In this document: positions 1 through 12,239 of the stretch, one piece after another
Numbering within the stretch: the first letter of the stretch is position 1
How the letters are laid out: every line of letters begins with the position of its first letter
Source: Escarpia spicata
Lineage: Eukaryota > Annelida > Polychaeta > Sabellida > Siboglinidae
Direction of reading: 5' to 3'
DNA: 64,000 nucleotides
NCBI GenBank assembly: GCA_963995525.1
Contig: OZ023206.1
Coordinates: 26,007,919 to 26,071,918, forward strand
Position numbers and translations under genes: made by a program
The notes under the pieces: generated by a model
The model's database searches: none
Told to the model about the DNA's origin: nothing
Seen by the model: the letters and a program-made list of their open reading frames with translations, nothing else

Positions 1-1640
1 TATAATAAATATCTCCACAAATGTTTATGAACATATAACTGGGAGCCGTGTTACCACGAAAACTGGTTATTGTCTTGGATTTTGACCAATTTCTAGTAGT
101 TTTCATAGCATATTTTGAAACTAAGCGGTATTATGAATTATTTCTCCTCCATACTAGCATGCACCGCACCTCGAAGAACGCTTTGAAAATAAGTGAAACT
201 ATTAACATGATCAGATCTGACATGATTTTCTCCCCTTTTCAGCGGTTTGAGCTCGTCTGAGAAGTATGCAGCAAGTGCAGAGATAAGGGCCTACTGACGC
301 CATTAGCTATATTCGAACAAAAGTTGGCGATGCTAGCGGTTTTTTCAATCGGTACGTTCCCCGGCAAAATGTTTTTTATTAATTGTGAACTAACATGGAT
401 ACCCATACATTTTCAGGAAGTGGTCCCCGGGGAGTATGAATGTTTTTTTTCTCAACAAAATATATTTTTTAAATATCTGATTATTACCTGTAGTTGCAGC
501 TTTTAGAAGTCGATAAACCTGTACGTGTGGAACACAACATTATTATTACAATCTTAAACAAAACAACTCGAAACCATTTTTAAACCAGCCAATTGCACCT
601 CCGCTTGAGGGTCACCAAAACTCGAACTGAATTACTGCTTCCTGACTTCTCAGCCTATAACAGACTTTGTTCCTTATTTCAAGATATTATCAAATCCTTC
701 GATTTTAATAATTTCGTACAATAATTGTACGATGATGACGATTATACTTATTTTTCGATAAAAGTTGCTTGCGTTAAAATATAGTTTTTAGTTCCAGAAT
801 AGATACATAAAATACCTAATTTGTTTCACCCATATATACTTCTCACTTTCAACTTAAGGGAACCATAAAGAACTACAAGTACGACTTTCAGAATGATGAT
901 TACAGTTTGGAACAAAACATAATACCATGCTAACAGATACGAGGGAGACATTTATTGGAACCAGCGCTACAGCGTGACGTCACACTTATGTTCTCTATAT
1001 AATCACTTATACGACCGTTCTCACGAGTGGTTGAAACGTAGTGTGTATTCAAATAGCTACTTCTACTTCCCGAACGTTATATATAATATCAGCCACAATT
1101 GCGTTGCCAATACCAACAAGGCTCTTTCAAGACAAAAATTGCTCTATTGTTGAAAGACAGCGATCCAGCTGAAAGAGTAGCCTGTACGGAGATGTAATGT
1201 CTTACATCGTGACCTTAAACTCGCTCATTGAACGTTTCAACTTGCATACCTGCTTATTCTAAATACACCAACATTTCTCTGTGAAGCATCGAGCAACTTG
1301 GCATTTAATCCTCAATATTGCTGGTCTGGAGAGGGTGCAGTTGAACATACCAAATAAGATTATTGTCTTACTAAATTACGCGTTTTTTAATAACCACTAG
1401 TAAAAAAGCTAGAGTTTACACAAACGCGTAACGATAACTAATCGTGTAACTTTACGTAGGCTTCACCAAACCGCCCCCTGATCTCGTCGAAAACTACATA
1501 ATACCATAATTTGCCCCGCAGTGCTATTCAAGCCTATGACTCAACACCTCAATAGCGACTGGCGTATGGCGCCGTAGGTAACTAGACCGTGTTGTCTGTG
1601 GCGTTGATCATTAATAAAACAACCCATCACGCCGTGTAAA
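1..1640. other. Non-coding stretch with a decayed dispersed repeat
   Basis: No convincing coding exon is visible. Bases 89-145 match the inner right arm of the hairpin element at 32775-32986. Bases 755-965 match the reverse complement of 32640-32830 (shared text includes CCTAATTTGTTTCACCC and CCATGCTAACAGATACGA). The order fits one reversed copy of that element, broken by about 600 bp of unrelated sequence between 150 and 755. The rest, up to the giant inverted repeat at 1645, holds nothing I recognise. Confidence 0.5.
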
Positions 1641-2232
1641 TAGCGCGCAAGTAGTAAGAGAGACGTTTTGGATAGGTATCCTAAGGCATTTCGGAGGAGT
1701 TTTTGGTTGATAATAGGGAGGTTTCGAAAGCCGCCCCCCTGAGCAAAGTGAGTAGTCACGTGACCGTATGTATAACGAGAGGCGCCCCCTGGCGGGTACG
1801 TTAGAGGTGACGCGGGGAGTGTAGAGAGGGTGTTATTAGTTGTGTACGTGTATGGGAGGGAAGGTGAATGCGCGTGTATGAAAGAACTAACGAAACACAA
1901 GAGTATACGAGTGCACACGTGTTTTATTGATGAAAGATACAAGCGTATAATATGAAACCGTGTTTTATTAAACGAAGTACATCAATACTTGTGGGTGAGT
2001 GAACACCGCGACAGAGGTCGTGAGCTTAGGGGTCAATACGACCACGCCAGCGGCTCGCGGGATGATGATGATGGTATACGACTTACGGGTGAGAATGTTT
2101 ATGAATATATATATATATATATGAAACTTTAAAATATGTATGTATGTGTGTATGTATGTATGAAAGAAGGATTATATATAAGGTAATAACCAACAAACAC
2201 CACAGTTTGAAAGTTGAATAGTTTTATTAACA

Positions 2233-2434
2233 TCAGGGATCGATTACATCAACGAAACCATCATCATCATCATCTGTCTCCGGACACCAATTTTCGACAT
2301 CCCCCGTGTCCAGGGGGGCAACAGGGTCGGAGTCAACCCAAGGGTTTGGAGGATCAAACCGGTCCCGTGTCCTCAGCAGTTCAGTCATGACGACACAGAA
2401 AGCACATTCATGGTAGTCGTGGAGTTCTTCTTCT
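2233..2434 (-). CDS. Candidate terminal exon, left arm (acidic C-terminus)
   Basis: On the minus strand an acceptor (ATATATGTTCCAG) is followed by an open frame of 67 codons ending in TGA, and an AATAAA signal lies just past the stop. The encoded C-terminus starts EEELHDYHECAFCVV, has a proline/aspartate-rich middle, and ends with a run of five aspartates before GFVDVIDP. An identical exon lies in the right arm at 13371-13572. The frame, splice site and poly(A) signal agree, but I do not recognise the family. A possible upstream exon is at 3670-3732. The two could be joined through the internal acceptor two bases further in, which gives a matching phase. The intervening polypyrimidine minisatellite would be intronic. 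Confidence 0.45.
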
Positions 2435-2921
2435 CTGGAACATATATGAAAACTTTAAAAATATCGTCTCTGAAACATATATGAAAACTTTGAAAATGAT
2501 ATTATATATTGTGCGAAGTACAACCGGTGGGAATAGACCAGCGATGTAACCAGACACCGCGTAGGTAGCCAACACGATAAAAGGGCAAACTAGGGCAACA
2601 GACGAGAGAGATAAGAATGGACTATGACACAATATGTAGACGTCGCCTGACGCGATCAGTAACCAGACACCACGTAGCTAGCCGAAACGACAAGAGGGCA
2701 GGTTAGGTCAACATACGCATAGATAAGAAAGGACTGTGACACAACATGTATATAGTTTTGTTAGGTTTATATACGCAAACCCGATAGAGACGTTATGTCT
2801 TTTCAATCACGAGACAATGCAAAAACACGAGAAGAGACAAGACCAGCTCAAGCACAGTACACACTAGCTGAGAAGGAGGTAAAGAAAGCCACCAAAAGAG
2901 ATTTGACAAGCTCAAGCACAG

Positions 2922-3612
2922 AAGGGAGACAGAGGAGGATAGGAAGGCAGAGAAGGCGAGGGAAGAGAGGAAAGGGAGACAGAGGAGGATAGGAAGGTAG
3001 AGAAGGCGAGGAAAGAGAGGAGAGGGAGACAGAGGAGGATAGGAAGGAAGAGAAGACGAGGAAAGACAGGAGAGGGAGACAGGAGAGAATAGGAAGGCAG
3101 AGGAGGCGAGGGAAGAGAGGAGAGGGAGACAGAGGAAGATAGGAAGGCAGAGAAGGCGAGGAAAGAGAGGAGAGGGAGACAGAGGAGGATAGGAAGGCAG
3201 AGAAGGCGAGGGAAGAGAGGAGAGGGAGACAGGGGAGGATAGGAAGACAGAGGAGGCGAGGAAAGAGAGGAGAGGGAGACAGAGGAGGATAGGAAGGCAG
3301 AGAAGACGAGGGAAGAGAGGAGAGGGAGACAGGGGAGGATAGGAAGGCAGAGGAGGCGAGGGAAGAGAGGAGAGGGAGACAGAGGAGGATAGGAAGGTAG
3401 AGAAGGTGAGGGAAGTGAGGAGAGGGAAACGGGGAGGATAGTAAGGCAGAGAAGGCGAGGGAAGAGAGGAGAGGTAGACAGAGGAGGATAGGAAGGCAGA
3501 GAAGGCGAAGAAAGAGAGGAGTGGGAGACAGGGGAGGATAGGAAGGCAGAGAAGGCGAGGGAAGAGAGGAGAGGGATACAGAGGAGGATAGGAAGGCAGA
3601 GAAGGCGAGGAA
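2922..3612. repeat. 50-bp purine-rich minisatellite, left arm
   Basis: About 14 copies of a 50-bp unit built around GGAGACAGAGGAGGATAGGA and AGGCAGAGAAGGCGAGG. The strand is almost pure purine. Because 50 is not a multiple of three, all frames cycle; the 265-residue Leu/Ser/Pro-rich minus-strand open frame through the array is a composition effect. Direct copies of GTTTTGTTAGGTTTATATAC flank the array at about 2755 and 3799. Confidence 0.9.
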
Positions 3613-3669
3613 ATACTTGGGAGGTCAAGCGTATGTCAAGCGATAAAATACAAAGTTTGCAGCACTTAC

Positions 3670-3734
3670 TTATTGGAGACGTATAATATTCATCTTGTCC
3701 TCGGGACATGCCTTGTCGTGAGCGCTCGCCATCT
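3670..3734 (-). promoter_or_regulatory. Putative first exon with YY1-like start, left arm
   Basis: Inverted counterpart of 12121-12185: GAAGATGGCGAGC followed by the same donor, transcribed outward toward the left end of the arm. The inverted repeat would thus carry two divergent copies of the same small transcription unit. Confidence 0.35.
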
Positions 3735-3869
3735 TCAGCAGTCGGAGTGAAGTTGCGTTGTTCGAAGTCGGTAGAAAGTAATATGCTCCACTAGAGTTTT
3801 GTTAGGTTTATATACGCAAACCCGATAGAGGTGTTATGTCTTTTCAATCACGAGACAGTACAGACAATG

Positions 3870-3975
3870 GAGTCACGAGTTGAACTCCGCTCTCTACCCG
3901 TGCTCGTTAGCGGGTGCAGTATGAGATAAGCCGCGTGACTCGACACTCACGAGAAGCCACTACGCTACGTCCATC
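3870..3975 (-). repeat. tRNA-like (SINE-head-like) segment, left arm
   Basis: On the minus strand a pol III A-box-like TAGCGTAGTGG is followed about 80 bases on by a weak B-box-like GAGTTCAACTC. It is mirrored in the right arm at 11882-11990. It may be a tRNA-derived SINE head; I do not see a cloverleaf good enough for a functional tRNA. Confidence 0.3.
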
Positions 3976-4077
3976 CATACACGTGTTCCAACTTCCAACA
4001 GTTTACTTACCACAATTCTCATTCTTCAAACTGTCATATACATCTAGTGTCACAGGTGCTCATTAGCGGGTGCATTC

Positions 4078-6770
4078 CGTACATGGTCTAGCCTGTTACA
4101 TGTCTGCCTTCCATACATGGTCTAGCTTGTTACATGTTTGCCTTCCATACACGGTCTAGCTTGTTACATGTCTACCTTCCATACATGGTCTAGTTTGTTA
4201 CATGTTTGCCTTCCATACATGGTCTAGCTTGTTACATGTTTGCCTTTCGTACATGGTCTAGCTTGGTACATGTTGACCTTCCATACATGGACTAGCTTGT
4301 TACATGTTTGCCTTCCATACATGGTCTACCTTGTTACATGTTTGCCATCCATACATGGTCTAGCCTGTTACATGTTTGCCTTTCGTACATGGTCTAGTTT
4401 GTTACATGTTGACCTTCCATACATGGACTAGCATGTTACATGTTTGCCTTCCATGCACGGTCTACCTTGTTACATATTTGTCTTTCATACATGGACTAAC
4501 TTGTTACATGTTTCCCTTTCATCCATGGTCTAGCTTGCTACATGTTTGTCTTCTGTACATGGTCTAGCTTGTTACATGTCTGCCTTCCATACATGGACTA
4601 GCTTGTTACCTGTTTGCTATCCATACATGGTCGAGCTTGTTACATGTTTGCCTTCTATACATGGTCTGGCTTGTTACATGTCTGCCTTCCATACATGGTC
4701 TAACTTGCTACATGTCTGCCTTCCATATATGGTCTAACTTGTGACATGTTTGCCTTCCATACATGATCTAGCTTGTTACATGGTTGCCTTCCATACATGG
4801 TCTAGCTTGTTACATGTCTGCCTTCCATATATGGTCTAGCTTGTTACATGTTTGCCTTTCATACATGGTCTAAGTCTGTTACATGGCTCCCTTCCGTACA
4901 TGGACTAGCTTGTTACATGTTGGCCTTCCGTACATGGTCTAGCTTGTTACAAGTTTGCCTTCCATACATGGTCTAGCTTGTTACATGTTTGCCTTCCATA
5001 CATGGTCTAGCTTGTTACATGTCTGCCTTCTATACATGGACTAGCTTGATACCTGTTTGCTATCCATACATGGACTAGCTTGTTACATGTTGGCCTTCCG
5101 TACATGGTCTAGCTTGTTACATGTTGACCTTCCATACATGGACTACCTTGTTACATGTTTGCCTTCCATATTACATGTTTGCCATCCATACATGGTCTAG
5201 CCTGTTACATGTTTGCCTTTCGTACATGGTCTAGTTTGTTACATGTTGACCTTCCATACATGGACTAGCATGTTACATGTTTGCCTTCCATGCACGGTCT
5301 ACCTTGTTACATATTTGTCTTTCATACATGGACTAACTTGTTACATGTTTCCCTTCCATCCATGGTCTAGCTTGCTACATGTTTGCCTTCTGTACATGGT
5401 CTAGCTTGTTACATTTCTGCCTTCCATACATGGACAAGCTTGTTACCTGTTTGCTATCCATACATGGTCGAGCGTGTTACATGTTTGCCTTCCATACACG
5501 GACTAGCTTGTTACGTGTTTGCCTTCTATACATGGTCTGGTTTGTTACATGTCTGCCTTCCATACATGGTCTAACTTGCTACATGTCTGCCTTCCATATA
5601 TGGTCTAGCTTGTTACATGGTTGCCTTCCATACATGGTCTAGCTTGTTACATGTCTGCCTTCCATATATGGTCTAGCTTGTTACATGTTTGCCTTTCATA
5701 CATGGTCTAGTCTGTTACATGGCTGCCTTCCGTACATGGACTAGCTTGTTACATGTTGGCCTTCCGTACATGGTCTAGCTTGTTACAAGTTTGCCTTCCA
5801 TACATGGTCTAGCTTGTTACATGTTTGCCTTCCGTACATGGTCTAGCTTGTTACATTTCTGCCTTCCATACATGGACTAGCTTGATACCTGTTTGCTATC
5901 CATACATGGACTAGCTTGTTACATGTTGGCCTTCCGTACATGGTCTAGCTTGTTACAAGTTTGCCTTCCATACATGGTCTAGCTTGTTATATGTTTGCCT
6001 TCCGTACATGGTCTAGCTTGTTACATGTCTGCCTTCCATACATGGACTAGCTTGATACCTGTTTGCTATCCATACATGGACTAGCTTGTTACATGTTGGC
6101 CTTCCGTACATGGTCTAGCTTGTTACAAGTTTGCCTTCCATACATGGTCTAGCTTGTTACATGTTTGCCTTCCGTACATGGTCTTGCTTGTTACATGTCT
6201 GCCTTCCATACATGGACTAGCTTGTTACCTGTTTGCTATCCATACATGGTCTAGCTTGTTACATGTTTACCTTCCATACACGGACTAGCTTGTTACATGT
6301 TTGCCTTCCATACATGGTCTGGCTTGTTACATGTCTGCCTTCCATACATGGTATAGCTTGCTTCATGTCTGCCTTCCATACATGGTCTAGCTTGTTACAT
6401 GTTTGCCTTCCATACACGGACTAGCTTGTTACATGTTTGCCTTCCGTACATGGTTTAGCTTGTTACATGTCTCCCTTCCATATATGGTCTAGCTTGTTAC
6501 ATGTTTGCCTTTCATACATGGTCTAGCCTGTTACATGTCTGCCTTCCGTACATGGACTAGCTTGTTACATGTTGGCCTTCCGTACATGGTCTAGCTTGTT
6601 ACATGTATACCTTCCGTACATGGACTAGCTTGTTACATGTTTACCTTCCATACATGGACTAGCTTGTTACAGGTCTGCCTTTCATACATGGTCTAGCTTG
6701 TTACAAGTTTGCCTTCCGTACATGGACTAGCTTGTTACATGTTTGCCTTCCATATATGGTCTAGCTTGGC
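4078..6770. repeat. 34-bp minisatellite, left arm
   Basis: About 79 tandem copies of a 34-bp unit whose core is CATGGTCTAGCTTGTTACAT, joined by TGCCTTCCATA. Variants (CTAGCTTGATACCTG, TTGGCCTTCCG) recur in blocks, showing a higher-order pattern; for example 4376-4567 recurs almost unchanged at 5213-5404. Short open frames across it are shadows of the repeat. Confidence 0.95.
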
Positions 6771-6923
6771 GGAAAGTGAAGGAGCTAGTGTCTGCTCCTG
6801 AGGGGGAATTAGCCTGTCACGGGACCGACCTCCTAGTGGAAGTAATACCACCTGGCGGGTAATGAAGGAGTAATGAGGGAATATTAAAGGCTAATTGACG
6901 TAGACTGAGTCTGCTGATATATA

Positions 6924-6989
6924 TCACTCTGGGCTGGAGCACCCATGGGGACATTTTAAGATGGTACCCGTCTCCACGTGATCTACCCC
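6924..6989 (-). CDS. Candidate last exon of a minus-strand gene in the palindrome spacer
   Basis: A strong acceptor (CTTCTTTCCTCCAG) is followed by 22 in-phase codons, starting GVDHVETGTILKCPHGC and ending in TGA. The phase is 0, which is exactly what the donor of the exon at 8193-8272 requires. The two together form a coherent C-terminus. I do not recognise the protein. No AATAAA is obvious before the left arm begins about 18 bases past the stop, so the 3' end would lie inside the arm. Confidence 0.5.
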   Translation of the reverse strand, partial: GVDHVETGTILKCPHGCSSPE

Positions 6990-7127
6990 CTGGAGGAAAG
7001 AAGTGTAAGTAGTAAGGATATTTTATTTGCTATATTGTTTGTATGACTGCCAGTTTAAATGGTTATTTATTATGATGCCTAAAAAATTGAAACTGATGAC
7101 ACATTCATTCTGTCATACATTGTCCGA

Positions 7128-8130
7128 AATGTCATGTCTCCCTTGTAACACTTTGTCGTGATTGCCCAAAGACATACCACTCCCATGTAACACTTTGTGT
7201 CACTATTGCCCAAAGACCTCCACTCCAATATAACACTTTGTGTCACTATTGCCTAAAGACCCCACTCCCATGTAACCTTTGTGACTATTGTCCAAAGTCC
7301 CCCACTCGAATGTAACACTTTGTGTCACTATTGACCAAAGTCCCCCACTCCCATGTAACCTTTGTCACTATTACCCAAAGACCCCCACTCCCATGTAACA
7401 CTTTGTCACTATTGCCCAAAGACCCCACCCCCATGTAACACTGTCACTATTGCCCAAAGACCCACACTCCCATGTAACACGTTGTCACTATTGCCCAAAG
7501 ACCCCCACTCCCATGTACCACTTTGTCACTATTGCCCAAAGACCCCACCCCCATGTAACACTGTCACTATTGCCCAAAGACCCACACTCCCATGTAACAC
7601 GTTGTCACTATTGCCCAAAGACCCCCACTCCCATGTACCACTTTGTCACTATTGCCCAAAGACCCCCACTCCCCCTTGTCACTATTACCCAAAGACCCCC
7701 ACGCCCATGTAACACTGTCACTATTGCCAAAAGACCCATACTCCCATATAACACTTTGTTACAAGACCCCCACTCCCATGTACCACTATGTCACTATTGC
7801 CCAAAGACCCCCACTCCCAAGTAACACCTTGTTACTATTGCCAAAAGACCCCACTCCCATGTAACACGTTGTCACTATTGCCCAAAGACCCCCACTCCCA
7901 TGTACCACTTTGTCACTATTGCCCAAAGACCCCCACTCTCATGTAACACTTTGTCACAAGACCCCCACTCCCATGTACCACTATGTCACTATTGCTCAAA
8001 GACCCCCAATTCCATGTAACACTTTGTCACAAGACCCCCACTCCCATGTAACACTTTGTTACAAGACCCCCACTCCCACGTAACACTTTGCCACAAGACC
8101 CCCATTCCTATGTAACACTTCGTCACATCA
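7128..8130. repeat. 41-bp tandem repeat in palindrome spacer
   Basis: About 24 copies, partly degenerate, of a unit containing TCACTATTGCCCAAAGACCC and CACTCCCATGTAACACTTTG. It lies inside the candidate intron between the exons at 8193-8272 and 6924-6989. Open frames across it are shadows. Confidence 0.9.
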
Positions 8131-8192
8131 CCAGTGTGACATACTTTATGGCTGCCCCCTGTGTATAAGAACCATCACATGACACGACTCAC

Positions 8193-8272
8193 CGAGCAGC
8201 CTTTGACCTTCTCGAGAAGGAAGGCGAGGCTCTTGAGGGTGTCCTCCTCCTCTACGTCCTCCGCATCCTCTA
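8193..8272 (-). CDS. Candidate internal exon of a minus-strand gene in the palindrome spacer
   Basis: On the minus strand TGTTGCAG is followed by an 80-base open stretch and then the donor GTGAGTCG. It encodes EDAEDVEEEDTLKSLAFLLE then KVKGCS: an acidic run followed by an amphipathic helix-like stretch. Codons are GC-rich at third positions, unlike the AT-rich surroundings, which supports real coding. It ends in phase 0 and joins the exon at 6989-6924 across an intron containing the 41-bp array. Upstream exons would have to lie beyond 8272; none is visible in the right arm. Confidence 0.55.
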
Positions 8273-8282
8273 CTGCAACACC

Positions 8283-8664
8283 AAGGCACTACATCACAAC
8301 ACAGCATCACATCACATCACAACACCACATCACATCCTCCAGTACAATACCACAGCACAGCATCACATCACCACTACATCACATCAATACATGATTACAT
8401 CACAATACAGCATCACTACATCACAACATAGCATATCATCTCATCGCATCACTACATCATATCATCTCATCACATTCACTACATCATATCATCGCATCAC
8501 ATCACTACATCATATCAACTCATTACATCAGTGCATCACATCACTACATCATATCATCTGATTACATCACTACATCACATCACAACATCATATCATCTCA
8601 TCACATCACTACATCATATCATCTCATCACTACATCACATCATCTCATCACATCACTACATCAT
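8283..8664. repeat. ATCAC/ATCATCTC simple repeat
   Basis: Irregular tandem array of CATCACATCACTACATCATA-type units, followed by a short (ATGT)n tract at 8662-8685. Confidence 0.85.
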
Positions 8665-8782
8665 GTATGTATGTATGTGTATGTACGTATTTTGCGAGTT
8701 CTACTATCAAAAGAGTGACATTTTGTGAGTTCTACTGTGGTGTCCTAGCCTTACACGCATGCACGCACCCATGCACCCACCC

Positions 8783-8881
8783 ACCGTCGCCGTCCCCACC
8801 CGCCCTCGCCGCCGCAGAGGCGGCGCGCGCGCGCCGCCCTTCCCGGAAGGGCGGCGGCGAGGGCGGGTGGGGACGGCGACG
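8783..8881. repeat. GC-rich nested hairpin at arm boundary
   Basis: The left stem ACCGTCGCCGTCCCCACCCG (continuing to about 8814) pairs with its complement ending at 8881. A second perfect stem, CGCCGCCCTTCC / GGAAGGGCGGCG, sits inside it with a one-base loop. The last paired base touches the inner edge of the right arm. This is by far the most GC-rich stretch of the window. Confidence 0.85.
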
Positions 8882-9019
8882 GTCTACGTCAATTAGCCTT
8901 TAATATTCCCTCATTACTCCTTCATTACCCGCCAGGTGGTACTACTTCCACTAGGAGGTCGGTCCCGTGACAGGCTAATTCCCCCTCAGGAGCAGACACT
9001 AGCTCCTTCACTTTCCGCC

Positions 9020-11778
9020 AAGCTAGACCATATATGGAAGGCAAACATGTAACAAGCTAGTCCATGTACGGAAGGCAAACTTGTAACAAGCTAGACCATG
9101 TATGAAAGGCAGACCTGTAACAAGCTAGTCCATGTATGGAAGGTAAACATGTAACAAGCTAGTCCATGTACGGAAGGTATACATGTAACAAGCTAGACCA
9201 TGTACGGAAGGCCAACATGTAACAAGCTAGTCCATGTACGGAAGGCAGACATGTAACAGGCTAGACCATGTATGAAAGGCAAACATGTAACAAGCTAGAC
9301 CATATATGGAAGGGAGACATGTAACAAGCTAAACCATGTACGGAAGGCAAACATGTAACAAGCTAGTCCGTGTATGGAAGGCAAACATGTAACAAGCTAG
9401 ACCATGTATGGAAGGCAAACATGTCACAAGTTAGATCATGTATGGAAGGCAGACATGTAGCAAGCTAGACCATGTATGGAAGGCAGACATGTAACAAGCC
9501 AGACCATGTATGGAAGGCAAACATGTAACAAGCTAGTCCGTGTATGGAAGGTAAACATGTAACAAGCTAGACCATGTATGGATAGCAAACAGGTAACAAG
9601 CTAGTCCATGTATGGAAGGCAGACATGTAACAAGCAAGACCATGTACGGAAGGCAAACATGTAACAAGCTAGACCATGTATGGAAGGCAAACTTGTAACA
9701 AGCTAGACCATGTACGGAAGGCCAACATGTAACAAGCTAGTCCATGTATGGATAGCAAACAGGTATCAAGCTAGTCCATGTATGGAAGGCAGACATGTAA
9801 CAAGCTAGACCATGTACGGAAGGCAAACATATAACAAGCTAGACCATGTATGGAAGGCAAACTTGTAACAAGCTAGACCATGTACGGAAGGCCAACATGT
9901 AACAAGCTAGTCCATGTATGGATAGCAAACAGGTATCAAGCTAGTCCATGTATGGAAGGCAGACATGTAACAAGCTAGACCATGTACGGAAGGCAAACAT
10001 GTAACAAGCTAGACCATGTATGAAAGGCAAACTTGTAACAAGCTAGACCATGTACGGAAGGCCAACATGTAACAAGCTAGTCCATGTACGGAAGGCAGCC
10101 ATGTAACAGACTAGACCATGTATGAAAGGCAAACATGTAACAAGCTAGACCATATATGGAAGGCAGACATGTAACAAGCTAGACCATGTATGGAAGGCAA
10201 CCATGTAACAAGCTAGACCATATATGGAAGGCAGACAGGTAGCAAGTTAGACCATGTATGGAAGGCAGACATGTAACAAACCAGACCATGTATAGAAGGC
10301 AAACACGTAACAAGCTAGTCCGTGTATGGAAGGCAAACATGTAACAAGCTCGACCATGTATGGATAGCAAACAGGTAACAAGCTTGTCCATGTATGGAAG
10401 GCAGACATGTAACAAGCTAGACCATGTACAGAAGGCAAACATGTAGCAAGCTAGACCATGGATGGAAGGGAAACATGTAACAAGTTAGTCCATGTATGAA
10501 AGACAAATATGTAACAAGGTAGACCGTGCATGGAAGGCAAACATGTAACATGCTAGTCCATGTATGGAAGGTCAACATGTAACAAACTAGACCATGTACG
10601 AAAGGCAAACATGTAACAGGCTAGACCATGTATGGATGGCAAACATGTAATATGGAAGGCAAACATGTAACAAGGTAGTCCATGTATGGAAGGTCAACAT
10701 GTAACAAGCTAGACCATGTACGGAAGGCCAACATGTAACAAGCTAGTCCATGTATGGATAGCAAACAGGTATCAAGCTAGTCCATGTATAGAAGGCAGAC
10801 ATGTAACAAGCTAGACCATGTATGGAAGGCAAACATGTAAAAAGCTAGACCATGTATGGAAGGCAAACTTGTAACAAGCTAGACCATGTACGGAAGGCCA
10901 ACATGTAACAAGCTAGTCCATGTACGGAAGGGAGCCATGTAACAGACTTAGACCATGTATGAAAGGCAAACATGTAACAAGCTAGACCATATATGGAAGG
11001 CAGACATGTAACAAGCTAGACCATGTATGGAAGGCAACCATGTAACAAGCTAGATCATGTATGGAAGGCAAACATGTCACAAGTTAGACCATATATGGAA
11101 GGCAGACATGTAGCAAGTTAGACCATGTATGGAAGGCAGACATGTAACAAGCCAGACCATGTATAGAAGGCAAACACGTAACAAGCTAGTCCGTGTATGG
11201 AAGGCAAACATGTAACAAGCTCGACCATGTATGGATAGCAAACAGGTAACAAGCTAGTCCATGTATGGAAGGCAGACATGTAACAAGCTAGACCATGTAC
11301 AGAAGACAAACATGTAGCAAGCTAGACCATGGATGGAAGGGAAACATGTAACAAGTTAGTCCATGTATGAAAGACAAATATGTAACAAGGTAGACCGTGC
11401 ATGGAAGGCAAACATGTAACATGCTAGTCCATGTATGGAAGGTCAACATGTAACAAACTAGACCATGTACGAAAGGCAAACATGTAACAGGCTAGACCAT
11501 GTATGGATGGCAAACATGTAACAAGGTAGACCATGTATGGAAGGCAAACATGTAACAAGCTAGTCCATGTATGGAAGGTCAACATGTACCAAGCTAGACC
11601 ATGTACGAAAGGCAAACATGTAACAAGCTAGACCATGTATGGAAGGCAAACATGTAACAAACTAGACCATGTATGGAAGGTAGACATGTAACAAGCTAGG
11701 CCGTGTATGGAAGGCAAACATGTAACAAGCTAGACCATGTATGGAAGGCAGACATGTAACAGGCTAGACCATGTACGG
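9020..11778. repeat. 34-bp minisatellite, right arm
   Basis: Inverted counterpart of 4078-6770 with about 80 copies. The same block order is seen in reverse, with a few unit-level insertions and deletions relative to the left arm. Confidence 0.95.
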
Positions 11779-11881
11779 AATGCACCCGCTAATGAGCACC
11801 TGTGACACTAGATGTATATGACAGTTTGAAGAATGAGAATTGTGGTAAGTAAACTGTTGGAAGTTGGAACACGTGTATGGA

Positions 11882-11990
11882 TGGACGTAGCGTAGTGGCT
11901 TCTCGTGAGTGTCGAGTCACGCGGCTTATCTCATACTGCACCCGCTAACGAGCACGGGTAGAGAGCGGAGTTCAACTCGTGACTCCATTG
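11882..11990 (+). repeat. tRNA-like (SINE-head-like) segment, right arm
   Basis: Mirror of 3870-3975, with the same A-box-like and weak B-box-like texts. Flanked by two copies of GCACCCGCTAA(C/T)GAGCAC about 150 bases apart. Confidence 0.3.
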
Positions 11991-12120
11991 TCTGTACTGT
12001 CTCGTGATTGAAAAGACATAACACCTCTATCGGGTTTGCGTATATAAACCTAACAAAACTCTAGTGGAGCATATTACTTTCTACCGACTTCGAACAACGC
12101 AACTTCACTCCGACTGCTGA

Positions 12121-12185
12121 AGATGGCGAGCGCTCACGACAAGGCATGTCCCGAGGACAAGATGAATATTATACGTCTCCAATAA
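12121..12185 (+). promoter_or_regulatory. Putative first exon with YY1-like start, right arm
   Basis: The text GAAGATGGCGAGCGC resembles the AAGATGGCGGC element found at many metazoan promoters and translation starts. It is followed 60 bases on by a good donor (AATAA|GTAAGTG). Read from the ATG at 12123 the frame closes at a TAA directly before the donor. Read from the ATG at 12146 it stays open across the donor in phase 1 and would join the terminal exon at 13373. The polypyrimidine minisatellite then forms the intron. The mirrored copy is at 3670-3734 on the minus strand. Confidence 0.35.
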
Positions 12186-12239
12186 GTAAGTGCTGCAAAC
12201 TTTGTATTTTATCGCTTGACATACGCTTGACCTCCCAAG

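Larger units (their letters stand above)
1645..6906 (+). repeat. Left arm of giant inverted repeat
   Basis: This stretch is the reverse complement of 8882-14160. The outer edge is set where the match stops, at GCGCAAGTAGTAAGAGAGAC (1645-1664) against 14141-14160. The inner edge lies at AATTGACGTAGAC near 6906 against GTCTACGTCAATT near 8882. Long stretches are identical. There are single-base differences (for example T/G near 1989) and length differences in the (TA)n tract and both minisatellites, so the arms are old enough to have diverged a little. The arm contains a 50-bp and a 34-bp minisatellite and a mirrored candidate exon pair. Confidence 0.93.

Noticed and set aside
1541..1942. 133-residue minus-strand frame at the left arm edge
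   Set aside because: It crosses the inverted-repeat border, differs in the other arm after that border, and shows no family or splice logic.
4078..6770. Possible CRISPR-like array (34-bp repeats)
   Set aside because: Repeats are directly tandem without unique spacers, and the DNA is eukaryotic.
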